From Lysobacteraceae bacterium (GTDB lineage Bacteria > Pseudomonadota > Gammaproteobacteria > Xanthomonadales > Ahniellaceae): DNA of 62,609 nucleotides. A model generated the notes under the pieces. That model saw only the letters and a list, made by a program, of their open reading frames with translations. It ran no database searches and was not told the DNA's origin. Position numbers and translations under genes: made by a program. The stretch spans positions 1 to 62,609 of the forward strand of contig PVBP01000007.1 of assembly GCA_002995625.1 (NCBI GenBank), given 5' to 3'. This document shows, piece after piece, positions 41,407 through 50,210 of the stretch (its first letter is position 1; each line of letters opens with the position of its first letter).

Positions 41407-43788
41407 TCAGTTTCTCAACGGCTTCCCCGTCGTCAGGGTATGCACGATGCGTTCCTGCGTCTTCGGCATCAGCGCCAGCGCGACGAAGTGCTCGCGCTCG
41501 CGCTCGAGCAGCCAGGCCTCGTCGACCGCGCTGCCGCGCTCGATCTCGCCGCCGCAGAGCACCGTCGCGATCCGGGTCGCGACCTCCTCGTCGTGCGCGC
41601 TGATGAAGCCCCCCGCGCGCATGTTCACCAGCATCATCCGGAGCGTCGCGATGCCGGTGTCGCCGGCGACCGGGATCGCGCGTGCCGGCATCGGCGGGCG
41701 CCAGCCGGCCTCGGCCAGCGCGCGCGCCTCGCTGCGCGCGACGTAGAGCAGCTCGTGGGCGTTGAAGACCACGGGGTCGGTCGGACGCAGCAGGCCGAGT
41801 TCCTTGGCCTCGAGCGCGCTGCCCGAGACCTTCGCCATCGCGACCGCCTCGAACACCTTCTGCACGAACGGGAACACGTCGCCGCCCTGGGCGGCCTCGG
41901 CCAGGCGCGCCGCGCGCAGGGCCAGTTCCTTGAGTCCGCCACCGGCCGGCAGCAGGCCGACGCCGGCCTCGACGAGGCCGATGTAGCTCTCGAGCGCGGC
42001 GACGGTCCTGGCCGCGTGCATCTGGAACTCGCAGCCCCCGCCGAGCGCCATGCCGCGGACTGCGGCGACGACCGGCACCAGCGCGTGCTTGATCCGCATC
42101 GAGGTCGCCTGGAAGCGCGCGACCATCGACTCGAGGTCACCGGCGCGTCCGGCCTTGAGCGATTCCATCGCGCCGGAGAGGTCGGCGCCGGCGGAGAAGG
42201 GCTCGCCGGACTGCCAGATCACGAGCCCGGCGAGGTTCCTCTCGGCATGGTCGATCGCCTGGTGCATCCCGTCGAGGACGCCTGGGCCGATCGTGTTCAT
42301 CTTGGTCTTGAAGCCGATGATCCCGATGTCGTCGCCGAACGACCAGCAGCGCACCGCGTCGGTCTCGAAGATCGTCGTGCCGCGGTCGAAGCGCTCGCCG
42401 ATCAGCGCGTCCGGGAAGTGCTGGCGCGCGTAGACCCTCGCCTTCGAACGCGGGCGCGGCCCGCCGAGGGCCGGCGCGAACGAGCCGTCGGCGCCGTGCA
42501 CGCCGTCGCGGCCATCGGTCACCCACGCCGGCAGCGGCGCGTCGCTCATCGCCTTGCCGGCCGCGATGTCCTCGGCGATCCAGCCGGCGACCTGGCGCCA
42601 GCCGCTGGCCTGCCACAGTTCGAACGGGCCCATCGCCCAGCCGTAGCCCCAGCGGATCGCGAAGTCGACGTCGCGCGCGTTGTCGGCGATCTCGGCGAGG
42701 TGGTAGGCGGTGTAGTGGAAGAGGTCGCGGAAGACCGCCCACAGGAACTGGGCCTGCGGATCGGCCGAGGCGCGCAGCCTGGCCAGCTTCTCGACCGGGT
42801 CCTTGCCCTTCAGGATCGCGGCGACCTCGTCGGAGGCCCCGCCGGTGCTCGGGCGGTAGTCGCGCGCGGCGACGTCCAGCACCAGGATGTCCTTGCCGGC
42901 CTTGCGGTAGAAGCCGGCGCCCGTCTTCTGGCCGAGCGCACCCTTCTCGACCAGGGCCTTGTGCCACTCGGGCGCGACGAAGAAGCGATGCCACGGGTCG
43001 TCCGGCAGCGTGTCGGCCATGGTCTTGATGACGTGCGCCATGGTGTCGAGACCGACGACGTCCGCGGTGCGGTAGGTCGCGCTCTTGGGCCGGCCGATGG
43101 CAGGTCCCGTCAGCGCGTCGACGACGTCGAAGCCGAGGCCGAAGCGCTCGGTGTGGACCATCGTCGAGAGCATCGAGAACACGCCGATGCGGTTGCCGAT
43201 GAAGTTCGGCGTGTCCTTGGCGTAGACCACGCCCTTGCCGAGCGTCGTGGTCAGGAAGGCCTCGAGGCCCTCGAGCACCGCGGCGCCGGTCTCGCGCGCC
43301 GGGATCAGCTCGGCGAGGTGCATGTACCGGGGCGGGTTGAAGAAGTGCACGCCGCAGAAGCGCGGCCGCACGTCGGACGGCATCGCCTCGGCCAGCGCGT
43401 TGATCGACAGGCCCGAGGTGTTGCTGGCCACGATCGCGTGCGGCGCGATGTGCGGCGCGATCTTCGCGTAGAGGTCGCGCTTCCAGTCCATGCGCTCGGC
43501 GATCGCCTCGATCACGAGGTCGCAGCCGGCGAGGCGGTCGAGGTGCTGGTCGTAGTTGGCGGGCTGGATCATCGCCGCGCGACCCCTGGTTGCGAGCGGG
43601 CTCGGCGAGAGCTTGCCGAGGTTCGCGATCGCGCGGTCGACGATCCCGTTCGGCGGGCCGTCCTTCGCGGGCAGGTCGAAGAGGATCGTCTCGACGTCGG
43701 CGTTGACGAGGTGGGCGGCGATCTGCGCGCCCATGACGCCGGCGCCGAGGACGGCGACGCGGCGGATCGGGAGTCGTGGCTGGCTCAT
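41407..43788 (-). CDS. 3-hydroxyacyl-CoA dehydrogenase / enoyl-CoA hydratase fusion
   Basis: A 793-residue beta-oxidation enzyme. The N-terminal 3-hydroxyacyl-CoA dehydrogenase has the NAD fold RRVAVLGAGVMGAQIAAHLV, SNTSGLSINALAEAM and GVHFFNPPRYM; a second dehydrogenase domain runs to about residue 400. The C-terminal half is an enoyl-CoA hydratase/isomerase fold with NLAGLVIWQSGEPFSAGADL and ALGGGCEFQMHAARTVAAL. This dehydrogenase-first order is the FadN/long-FadB2 type, opposite to E. coli FadB. With the thiolase it forms a two-gene operon, downstream of a PsrA-like regulator gene. Confidence 0.94.
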   Translation of the reverse strand: MSQPRLPIRRVAVLGAGVMGAQIAAHLVNADVETILFDLPAKDGPPNGIVDRAIANLGKLSPSPLATRGRAAMIQPANYDQHLDRLAGCDLVIEAIAERMDWKRDLYAKIAPHIAPHAIVASNTSGLSINALAEAMPSDVRPRFCGVHFFNPPRYMHLAELIPARETGAAVLEGLEAFLTTTLGKGVVYAKDTPNFIGNRIGVFSMLSTMVHTERFGLGFDVVDALTGPAIGRPKSATYRTADVVGLDTMAHVIKTMADTLPDDPWHRFFVAPEWHKALVEKGALGQKTGAGFYRKAGKDILVLDVAARDYRPSTGGASDEVAAILKGKDPVEKLARLRASADPQAQFLWAVFRDLFHYTAYHLAEIADNARDVDFAIRWGYGWAMGPFELWQASGWRQVAGWIAEDIAAGKAMSDAPLPAWVTDGRDGVHGADGSFAPALGGPRPRSKARVYARQHFPDALIGERFDRGTTIFETDAVRCWSFGDDIGIIGFKTKMNTIGPGVLDGMHQAIDHAERNLAGLVIWQSGEPFSAGADLSGAMESLKAGRAGDLESMVARFQATSMRIKHALVPVVAAVRGMALGGGCEFQMHAARTVAALESYIGLVEAGVGLLPAGGGLKELALRAARLAEAAQGGDVFPFVQKVFEAVAMAKVSGSALEAKELGLLRPTDPVVFNAHELLYVARSEARALAEAGWRPPMPARAIPVAGDTGIATLRMMLVNMRAGGFISAHDEEVATRIATVLCGGEIERGSAVDEAWLLEREREHFVALALMPKTQERIVHTLTTGKPLRN

Positions 43789-43906
43789 CGGGGGTCGGGG
43801 TCCGTCGGCAGGGGAGGGAAGGGATTGCCCGGGCGTGGTTCGAACGTCGGGCCGGGGGTCGAGGTCGGTCGGGTGTTGCGATCTCGCGGCGTCGCGCCGC
43901 GCAGCC

Positions 43907-44527
43907 TCACTCGGGTGCGCGCAGGCCGGCGACCGCGAAGCGCACGAACTCCCGCGCCGCCTGCCGCCGGTGGTCCTCCTCGCTGCGGCCGGGCGGGCGC
44001 TTGACCGCGCCGAAGTCGCTCATCGCGTAGGTCAGCGCGCCGGAGACGAAGTCGAGGCGCCAGTAGAGCGCCTCCTTGTCGAGTTCGGGCAGCAGCGGGC
44101 GGATCGCCTGTGCGAAGCGCTTCAGCACGTGGCCATAGTTGCCCGACAGGAACTTGCGCAGGGTCTGGTCGTGCTCGGCGTAGGCCCGGGCGAGCACGCG
44201 CATGAAGGCGGACCCGCCGAGCTGGTCGCTGGCGAGGTTCAGGGCGGGCAGCACGAAGGCCTCGAGGATCGCCTCCAGCGTCGGCTTCGGCTGGGCCTCG
44301 GCCTGTTCGAGCATCTCGAGCCGGCGGGCGGTCAGCTCGTCGAGCCGGCGCCGGAACAGCTCGTTGATGAGGTTGTCCTTCGAGCCGAAGTGGTAGTTGA
44401 CCGCCGCGAGGTTCACGTTGGCCGCGGCGGTGACCTGCCGCAACGACGCGCCGGCGAAGCCATGGCGCGCGAACAGTTCCTCGGCGGCGGACAGGATCCG
44501 TTCCTTGGTCGAGAAGTGCGGGTGCAT
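43907..44527 (-). CDS. TetR/AcrR family regulator, PsrA-like
   Basis: A 206-residue repressor. The helix-turn-helix at residues about 8-52 reads TKERILSAAEELFARHGFAG, SLRQVTAAANVN and AAVNYHFGSKDNL; the rest is a helical ligand domain ending in VRFAVAGLRAPE. The perfect palindrome TCAAACGATCGTTTGA 15 bases upstream of its start matches the CAAAC-N4-GTTTG box of PsrA, the fatty-acid-responsive regulator of beta-oxidation in pseudomonads (family knowledge), so autoregulation is likely. It lies 118 bases upstream of the fadB-fadA pair on the same strand and may be co-transcribed with it. Confidence 0.9.
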   Translation of the reverse strand: MHPHFSTKERILSAAEELFARHGFAGASLRQVTAAANVNLAAVNYHFGSKDNLINELFRRRLDELTARRLEMLEQAEAQPKPTLEAILEAFVLPALNLASDQLGGSAFMRVLARAYAEHDQTLRKFLSGNYGHVLKRFAQAIRPLLPELDKEALYWRLDFVSGALTYAMSDFGAVKRPPGRSEEDHRRQAAREFVRFAVAGLRAPE

Positions 44528-44541
44528 CGGGTCGCGCCTGA

Positions 44542-44557
44542 TCAAACGATCGTTTGA
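44542..44557. promoter_or_regulatory. PsrA-like operator palindrome
   Basis: TCAAACGATCGTTTGA is a perfect 16-base palindrome, 15 bases before the TetR-family gene. It contains CAAAC and GTTTG arms four bases apart. No second copy was seen near fadB or elsewhere in the window. Confidence 0.8.
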
Positions 44558-44698
44558 AGGATAGGCGCGGCGGCGCCGGGGGGTCAAGGCGATCGCCCCT
44601 CGCCGGCCCCGTCGCGGCACTTTCCGTGAACTGTTCGGCAGTTCGTGTAAGCCACGGATTTTCGGCACATTGTGTTAATCTTCACGGCCCTTCACGAC

Positions 44699-44717
44699 GG
44701 CCGGCGTGCCGCCGGCC
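44699..44717 (+). other. Hairpin in the ndk leader
   Basis: GGCCGGCG-TGC-CGCCGGCC is a perfect eight-base-pair stem, 36 bases before ndk, downstream of an A+T-rich stretch (about 44656-44690, including CACATTGTG and TTAATC) that probably holds the ndk promoter. I could not pair a clear -35 with a -10. Confidence 0.45.
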
Positions 44718-44752
44718 GGTCCCGCGACCCCTTTTGCCGACAGGAGCGACGC

Positions 44753-45178
44753 ATGGCGCAGGAGCGCACCCTTTCCATCATCAAGCCCGACGCGGTTGCG
44801 AAGAATGCGATCGGCGCGATCCTCGGGCGGTTCGAGGCCGCGGGGCTGCGCATCGTCGCCGCGAAGATGAAGCACCTTTCCCGGAAGGAGGCCGAAGGCT
44901 TCTATGCCGTGCATCGCGACCGCCCGTTCTTCGCGGCGCTGGTCGAGTTCATGACCTCGGGGCCCGTGATGATCCAGGTGCTCGAGGGCGAGGACGCGAT
45001 CGCGAAGAACCGCGAGCTGATGGGCGCCACCGATCCGAAGAAGGCCGCGCCGGGCACGATCCGCGCCGACTTCGCCGAATCGATCGACGCCAATGCGGTC
45101 CATGGTTCGGACGGCCCCGACACCGCGCGCGAGGAAATCGCGTACTTCTTCGCCGCGACCGAACTCTGCCCGCGCTGA
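44753..45178 (+). CDS. ndk: Nucleoside diphosphate kinase
   Basis: A 141-residue kinase that equilibrates NDP and NTP pools. [18 protein letters not shown] is the N-terminal block; the phosphorylated histidine is H117 in [12 protein letters not shown]. Length and sequence are fully canonical. AGGAG precedes the ATG by seven bases. It begins the ndk-rlmN-pilW-rodZ-yfgM-bamB-der run and is divergent from the TetR-family gene. Confidence 0.98.
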   Translation: MAQERTLSIIKPDAVAKNAIGAILGRFEAAGLRIVAAKMKHLSRKEAEGFYAVHRDRPFFAALVEFMTSGPVMIQVLEGEDAIAKNRELMGATDPKKAAPGTIRADFAESIDANAVHGSDGPDTAREEIAYFFAATELCPR

Positions 45179-45199
45179 CCCGCCGCTGCGACCGAGCCG

Positions 45200-46321
45200 A
45201 TGACCGCGCCCGCGCCCTCCGAGAAGGTCAACCTGCTCGACCTCGATCGGGCGGGCATGGAGGCGTTCTTCGAGTCGATCGGCGAGAAGCGCTGGCGCGC
45301 CCACCAGGTGATGAAGTGGATCTACCACCGCCTGGTCGATGACTTCGCGGCGATGACCGACCTCGGCAAGGCGCTGCGCGCGACGCTCGAGGCGCGGGCG
45401 GAGATCCGGGAGCCGGAGATCGGCGTGTCGCAGCGCTCGGCCGACGGCACCGAGAAGTGGGTGCTGAAGCTCGCCGGCGGCAACGCGATCGAGACGGTCT
45501 ACATCCCGGAGCCAACGCGCGGCACGCTGTGCGTGTCCTCGCAGGTCGGCTGCGGGCTCAACTGCCGCTTCTGTTCCACGGCGACGCAGGGCTTCAACCG
45601 CAACCTGTCGACGGCCGAGATCATCGGCCAGGTCCGGGTCGCGGCCAAGGCGCTCGGCAACGTGACCCACCAGGTCCGGCGCATCACCAACGTCGTGATG
45701 ATGGGCATGGGCGAGCCGCTGCTGAACTTCGACCACGTGGTCCGCGCGATGAGCCTGATGCGGGACGACCTCGGCTTCGGCCTCGCCAACAAGCGCGTGA
45801 CGCTGTCGACGGCTGGACTCGTGCCGCAGATCGACGCGCTGTCGGCGGCCGCGGACGTCAGCCTCGCGGTCTCGCTGCACGCGCCGAACGACGAGCTGCG
45901 CGACCGGCTCGTGCCGCTCAACCGCAAGTACCCGATCGCCGATCTGCTCGCTGCCTGCCAGCGCTACCAGGCGGCGCGCCCGCGCAGTTCGATCACCTTC
46001 GAGTACACGCTGATGCGCGGGGTCAACGACCAGCCGGAGCACGCACGCCAGCTGATCAAGCTGCTGCGCAGGGTCCCGAGCAAGCTCAACCTGATCCCGT
46101 TCAATCCGTTTCCCGGGACCGAGTTCGAGCGTTCCGGCGAGGCCGAGATCCGCGCCTTCCAGAAGATCATCCTCGACGCCGGACTGCTCGCGACCGTGCG
46201 CCGGACGCGCGGCGACGACATCGATGCGGCCTGCGGCCAGCTGGTCGGCAAGGTCCTCGACCGGACCCGCCGCTCGCGGGAGTTCAAGGCGCGGGTCGGG
46301 GAGAAGCTCGATGCGGCCTGA
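45200..46321 (+). CDS. rlmN: Dual-specificity 23S rRNA (A2503)/tRNA (A37) C2-methyltransferase
   Basis: A 373-residue radical-SAM methyltransferase. The 4Fe-4S cysteines are C118, C122 and C125 in [29 protein letters not shown] and NVSLHAPN-type [17 protein letters not shown] follow, and a conserved Cys near the C-terminus (AACGQL) is the methyl-carrying partner. It methylates A2503 of 23S rRNA and A37 in some tRNAs. It overlaps pilW by 11 bases. The order ndk-rlmN-pilW is conserved in beta- and gammaproteobacteria. Confidence 0.97.
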   Translation: MTAPAPSEKVNLLDLDRAGMEAFFESIGEKRWRAHQVMKWIYHRLVDDFAAMTDLGKALRATLEARAEIREPEIGVSQRSADGTEKWVLKLAGGNAIETVYIPEPTRGTLCVSSQVGCGLNCRFCSTATQGFNRNLSTAEIIGQVRVAAKALGNVTHQVRRITNVVMMGMGEPLLNFDHVVRAMSLMRDDLGFGLANKRVTLSTAGLVPQIDALSAAADVSLAVSLHAPNDELRDRLVPLNRKYPIADLLAACQRYQAARPRSSITFEYTLMRGVNDQPEHARQLIKLLRRVPSKLNLIPFNPFPGTEFERSGEAEIRAFQKIILDAGLLATVRRTRGDDIDAACGQLVGKVLDRTRRSREFKARVGEKLDAA

Positions 46322-47075
46322 GCTGCGAGCCGCGGCGCTGTGCCTTGCCGGCGTGCTCGCGGCGTGCGCCGCGCCGGCGCCGCGCTCGACCGCATCCGCG
46401 CCGGGTGCGGCGCCGAGCGCCGCCGAGGTGCAGGTCGGGCTCGCGCAGGGCTACCTGCGGCAGGGCCGGCTCGACATCGCGATGGATCGCGCGAACCGGG
46501 CGCTCGCGCTCGATCCGCGGCTGCCGGCTGCCCACACGGTCGCCGCGATCATCTACCAGCGGGTCGGCGACGACGAGTCGGCGGGCCGCCACTACGCGCG
46601 GGCCGTCGAACTCGCGCCGCGCAATGGCGATGCGCTGAACAATCACGGCGTCTTCCTCTGCGGTCGCCAGGACTTCGAGCGCGCCGACGCGCTGTTCGAC
46701 CGCGCGATCAAGGACCCGTTCTACCGCACCCCGGCCGTGGCGCTCGCGAACCGCGGCAGTTGCGCGGTCAAGGCCGGTCGGCTCGAGGACGGCGAGCGGT
46801 GGCTGCGTGCCGCGCTCGAACTCGAGCCGGAACATGCCGACGCGCTGTTCGCGCTCGCGGGTCTGCATCAGGCGCGGGGTGACGATCTGCGCGCGCGGGC
46901 CTTCGTCGAGCGCTATCTCGCGTCGGCGCCGGCAAGCCCCGAGGCCCTGTCGCTCGCGATCGGCATCGAGGAGCGTCTCGGCAACCGCCGGGCCGCGGAT
47001 GAGTATCGGACACGGCTGCGGCGCGAGTTCCCCGACTCCGCCGCCGCAGCGCGGGAGGACGGAAGGAGACCATGA
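46311..47075 (+). CDS. pilW: Type IV pilus biogenesis TPR lipoprotein PilW/PilF
   Basis: A 254-residue outer-membrane lipoprotein (pilotin for the PilQ secretin). The lipobox is VLAAC with Cys19, followed by a Pro/Ala linker and about five TPR motifs ([40 protein letters not shown]). The NNxGxFLCxxxxF segment is typical of PilF/PilW. Start at 46311 overlaps rlmN by 11 bases; its stop overlaps rodZ by four. It indicates a type IV pilus system encoded elsewhere. The name pilF is also in use. Confidence 0.94.
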   Translation: MRPELRAAALCLAGVLAACAAPAPRSTASAPGAAPSAAEVQVGLAQGYLRQGRLDIAMDRANRALALDPRLPAAHTVAAIIYQRVGDDESAGRHYARAVELAPRNGDALNNHGVFLCGRQDFERADALFDRAIKDPFYRTPAVALANRGSCAVKAGRLEDGERWLRAALELEPEHADALFALAGLHQARGDDLRARAFVERYLASAPASPEALSLAIGIEERLGNRRAADEYRTRLRREFPDSAAAAREDGRRP

Positions 47076-48232
47076 GCAGGAAGAAGCGACGCCAGCGCGG
47101 AACGGACTCCCGGCCCACCGACTCGGTGCAGGCCGATCGGCCGGGCGTCCCGTCTGGCACCGGACCGCACGATCAGGCGCTCCTCCCGCTGGCAGCCGCG
47201 GACGGCGCGGCCCCTCCGGGCTCCGGGCCGGAATCGGCGACGCCCGACGTCGCGCCGCCGGTCCAGGCGGATGCCGGGCCTTGCGACGCGAGTTCGCCGG
47301 CCACCACGCCCGCGGTCGGGGAGCAGGGCGCCGCGGCGTCGGCGGAATCCGCGCCGCCGGTCGCGCCCGTGATCGCGGCCGGCGTGGACACGGCCCCGAT
47401 CGGAAGCCGGCTGCGCGCGGCCCGTGAAGCGCGCGGCCTCAGTCGTGAGGCCCTCGCCGACGCGGCGCGGATCCCGCTCTCGGCGATCGGGCACATCGAG
47501 AACAACCGGATCGCCGCGCTCGGGGCCACGATCTACGCGCGGGGGTTCCTCCGCTCCTACGCGCGAGCGGTCGGTGTGCCGGAGGTGGTCGTCGATTCGG
47601 CGCTCCGCGCCATGCCGACCGAGGAGCCGCCCCTCGTGGTGGCGAATCCCGCCGGCTTCGGCGACCGGCTCGCCGCGCGCTACAAGAACCCGCTGATCTA
47701 TGCGCTGCTGACGCTCGTCGTCGTGGTGCCACTGGTGTTCCTGGCGACACCGCAGACGCCGCGCGCGCCGGGCGCCGCCTTCGCACCGCTCGACGACCCG
47801 TCGGCCACGGCGAAGCCGAGCGTCGACCAACCGGTGGTGTCGAACGGGACGCCGCCGGCGGACGCGATCGAGCCGAAGCCGCCCGGATCCGCGCTCGCTG
47901 CCTCCCCGGCTCCGGTGATGGCGTCGATGGCACCGATGGCGGCCCCGGCCCCGGCTGCGCGTCCTCCCGCCGCTCGGGTCCTGGCGTTGCGCGTGAGCGA
48001 GGCAAGTTGGGTCGAACTGACCGCTTCCGACGGGCGGCGGCTCGAGTATGCGCAGCTGCCGGCCGGCACGATCCGGGAGTACGTCGTCGATGGCGGGGCC
48101 GACCTCGTGGTCGGCAACGTGCCGGGCGTCGCCGCGACGCTGAATGGACGGCCGATCGACCTGAACGCGGTCGCCAACCGCAACGTCGCCAGGCTGCGGG
48201 TCGGCGACGCGACGCCCGAGCCTCGGCCATAA
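47072..48232 (+). CDS. rodZ: RodZ-like cytoskeletal helix-turn-helix membrane protein with long N-terminal extension
   Basis: A 386-residue protein. The Xre-type helix-turn-helix starts only at residue 110 (IGSRLRAAREARGLSREALA), then a membrane helix at about 207-226 (LIYALLTLVVVVPLVFLA), a Pro/Ala-rich periplasmic linker, and the C-terminal DUF4115 beta domain (ASWVELTASDGRRLEYAQLP). RodZ links MreB to the cell-wall elongation machinery. The first 105 residues are a disordered Ala/Pro/Gly/Asp tract not found in standard RodZ; internal GTG starts at 47369 or 47384 would remove it, but the four-base overlap with pilW favours 47072. The ispG gene that normally follows is missing. Confidence 0.92.
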   Translation: MSRKKRRQRGTDSRPTDSVQADRPGVPSGTGPHDQALLPLAAADGAAPPGSGPESATPDVAPPVQADAGPCDASSPATTPAVGEQGAAASAESAPPVAPVIAAGVDTAPIGSRLRAAREARGLSREALADAARIPLSAIGHIENNRIAALGATIYARGFLRSYARAVGVPEVVVDSALRAMPTEEPPLVVANPAGFGDRLAARYKNPLIYALLTLVVVVPLVFLATPQTPRAPGAAFAPLDDPSATAKPSVDQPVVSNGTPPADAIEPKPPGSALAASPAPVMASMAPMAAPAPAARPPAARVLALRVSEASWVELTASDGRRLEYAQLPAGTIREYVVDGGADLVVGNVPGVAATLNGRPIDLNAVANRNVARLRVGDATPEPRP

Positions 48233-48248
48233 TCGGTCGCTCCCGTTT

Positions 48249-48280
48249 GCCGTCGCGGGCCCATCGTGGCCCGCGACGGC
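48249..48280 (+). other. Perfect 13-base-pair hairpin between rodZ and yfgM
   Basis: GCCGTCGCGGGCC (48249-48261) pairs fully with GGCCCGCGACGGC (48268-48280) around a six-base loop. It lies 16 bases after the rodZ stop and 22 bases before yfgM, just downstream of a -10-like CATAAT (48228-48233), so it may be a 5' leader stem of the yfgM-bamB-der unit. It occupies the site where ispG-hisS are found in relatives. Confidence 0.6.
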
Positions 48281-48302
48281 TTCGCCACGAACGGAATCCG
48301 AG

Positions 48303-49031
48303 ATGTCATTCAACGAGTTCGACGAGTACGAAACCAGCGAGAAGGTCCGGGACTGGCTGCGGCGCAACGCGGCCTCGATCGTCGGGGGCATCGCGCTCGG
48401 CATCGGAGGCCTCTGGGGCTGGCATGCGTGGCAGGGCAGCCAGGCCGCGCAGCGCGAGCGCGCGGAAGCGGCCTATCGCGCGCTGGCCGAGGCACTCGCC
48501 CCCGGCGCCGCGCCCGAGATCGCGGCCGAGGCCGAGGCCCGCTCGCGCCGCCTGCGCGAGGAGTTCGGATCGACCCCGTTCGCGACGCTTGGCGCCCTGC
48601 TCGAGGCGCGCCGTGCGGTCGAGCAGGGCGATCTTCCCGAGGCCGACCGGCTGCTCGCGCGCGCGCTGGAGCGGAGTGGCGACGCGGCCCTGCGCAGTCT
48701 GGTGCGGCTCCGGCTGGCCGAACTGCGGCTCGCCGAGGACAAGCCCGACGCGGCGCTGGCGCTGGCCGACGCGGTCTCCGGCGCGCAGTGGCGCGCGCTG
48801 CGCGAGGAGCTGCGCGGCGATGCGCTTGCCCGGCTCGGTCGGCACGACGAGGCGCGCCGCGCCTACGAGGACGCGCTCGCGGCGCTCGACGAAGGTTCCC
48901 AGGCACGCACCTTCATCGAGATGAAGCAGAACGACCTCGCGACCGGCGGACCGGTGGCCACCACGACGCCGGAAGCGCCAGCGGCACCGGCCGGGGAGCA
49001 GAAGGCCGCCGGCGCGGAGCAGAAGTCGTGA
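48303..49031 (+). CDS. yfgM: YfgM family ancillary translocon / TPR membrane protein
   Basis: A 242-residue protein. The N-terminus DEYETSEKVRDWLRRNAASI is typical of YfgM, with a membrane helix at about 25-43 (IVGGIALGIGGLWGWHAW) and a periplasmic TPR-like domain (RAEAAYRALAEAL, LARALERSGDAALRSLVRLR). In E. coli it associates with SecYEG and the chaperone PpiD. A Gly/Ala/Pro/Lys-rich tail ends the chain. Its stop overlaps bamB by four bases; the yfgM-bamB-der order is conserved. Confidence 0.93.
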   Translation: MSFNEFDEYETSEKVRDWLRRNAASIVGGIALGIGGLWGWHAWQGSQAAQRERAEAAYRALAEALAPGAAPEIAAEAEARSRRLREEFGSTPFATLGALLEARRAVEQGDLPEADRLLARALERSGDAALRSLVRLRLAELRLAEDKPDAALALADAVSGAQWRALREELRGDALARLGRHDEARRAYEDALAALDEGSQARTFIEMKQNDLATGGPVATTTPEAPAAPAGEQKAAGAEQKS

Positions 49032-50182
49032 TCCGGCGGGTCATTCTCGTCGCGTCGGCCGCGCTGGCGCTGGCCGGCTGCAACTGGTTCAACCTGACCT
49101 CGCGGGACGGCGTCGAGCCGCCCGCGGAGCTGGTCGAACTCACGCCGACCGTCGCGGTCAGCCGTCTTTGGGAGCGGAGTCTCGGCGACGGCGGGGCTCG
49201 CGCGGGCCTTCGCCTGTCGCCCGGCTTCGACGGTTCGCGCCTCTACGTCGCGGATGCGGGCCGGGGCCTGGTCGCGCTCGATCCCGCCTCCGGCAACGTG
49301 GTCTGGGCCAACGGCGAGATCGGCGGCGCGTCGGCCAGTCCGGGCCTCGACCGCGATCTGGTCGTCACCGGCAACCTGCGTGGCGACGTGCTGGCCGTGG
49401 CGGTCGGCTCCGGCGCGACGCGCTGGACGGCGCAGGTCAGCTCGGAGGTGATCGCGCGGCCCGCCGTCTCGGCCAGCACCGTGGTGGTGCGCAGCAACGA
49501 CGGGCGGGTGTTCGGATTCGACGCCGCCGACGGACGCCGCAAATGGGTCTTCGACCGCTCGGTGCCGCTCCTCAGCCTGCGCGGCAACGCGGCGCCGGTG
49601 ATCGTTGGCACCACCGTGCTGATCCCGTTCGACAACGGCCGCGTGTTCGCGCTCGACCTCGAGCAGGGCACCGTGCTGTGGGAGCAGGCGGTGGCCCAGC
49701 CCGACGGTCGGTCGGAACTCGAGCGCATGGTCGACATCGACGGTCCGGTCGGCACCGACGGCGAGCTGATCTACGCGGCCACCTATCGTGGCCAGATCGC
49801 GGCGCTCGCGATCGATTCCGGCCGCGCCCTGTGGAGCCGCGACCTCTCGGCCTTCGGCGGCGTCGCCAAGCAATCCGGGACGCTCGTGGTCGCCGATGCC
49901 GCGGGGACGGTCCTCGCGCTCGATGCGCGGAACGGGTCCGCGCAGTGGTCGCAGAAGGCGCTCGCGAACCGCTTCCTGACGACCCCCGCGATCGTCGGCG
50001 AGCACGTCGTGGTCGGCGACCTCGAGGGCTTCGTCCACGTGCTCGCGCTCGCGGACGGCGCGCTGGCGGCGCGGGTGCGGCTCGGCAAGTCGCCGCTCCG
50101 AGGCGAGCCGCTGGTCGCCGGCAACGTCGTGTACATCCAGTCGACCGACGGCCGCGTCGGAGCCTGGCGCGTCGGCGGCTGA
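49028..50182 (+). CDS. bamB: Outer-membrane assembly lipoprotein BamB
   Basis: A 384-residue beta-propeller lipoprotein of the BAM complex that folds outer-membrane proteins. The signal ends at lipobox LALAGC (Cys18). Eight PQQ-like blades follow, each with the pattern of LYVADAGRGLVALDPASGNV or VFGFDAADGRRKWVF. The GTG start at 49028 overlaps yfgM by four bases. Length and repeats are canonical. Confidence 0.96.
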   Translation: MIRRVILVASAALALAGCNWFNLTSRDGVEPPAELVELTPTVAVSRLWERSLGDGGARAGLRLSPGFDGSRLYVADAGRGLVALDPASGNVVWANGEIGGASASPGLDRDLVVTGNLRGDVLAVAVGSGATRWTAQVSSEVIARPAVSASTVVVRSNDGRVFGFDAADGRRKWVFDRSVPLLSLRGNAAPVIVGTTVLIPFDNGRVFALDLEQGTVLWEQAVAQPDGRSELERMVDIDGPVGTDGELIYAATYRGQIAALAIDSGRALWSRDLSAFGGVAKQSGTLVVADAAGTVLALDARNGSAQWSQKALANRFLTTPAIVGEHVVVGDLEGFVHVLALADGALAARVRLGKSPLRGEPLVAGNVVYIQSTDGRVGAWRVGG

Positions 50183-50210
50183 CGGCCGTCGCGCCTGGGA
50201 TGGTCCGACG

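Noticed and set aside
41407-43788. Classical E. coli-type FadB
   Set aside because: The domain order is dehydrogenase first and hydratase last, which fits FadN-type enzymes, so the fadB symbol was not assigned.
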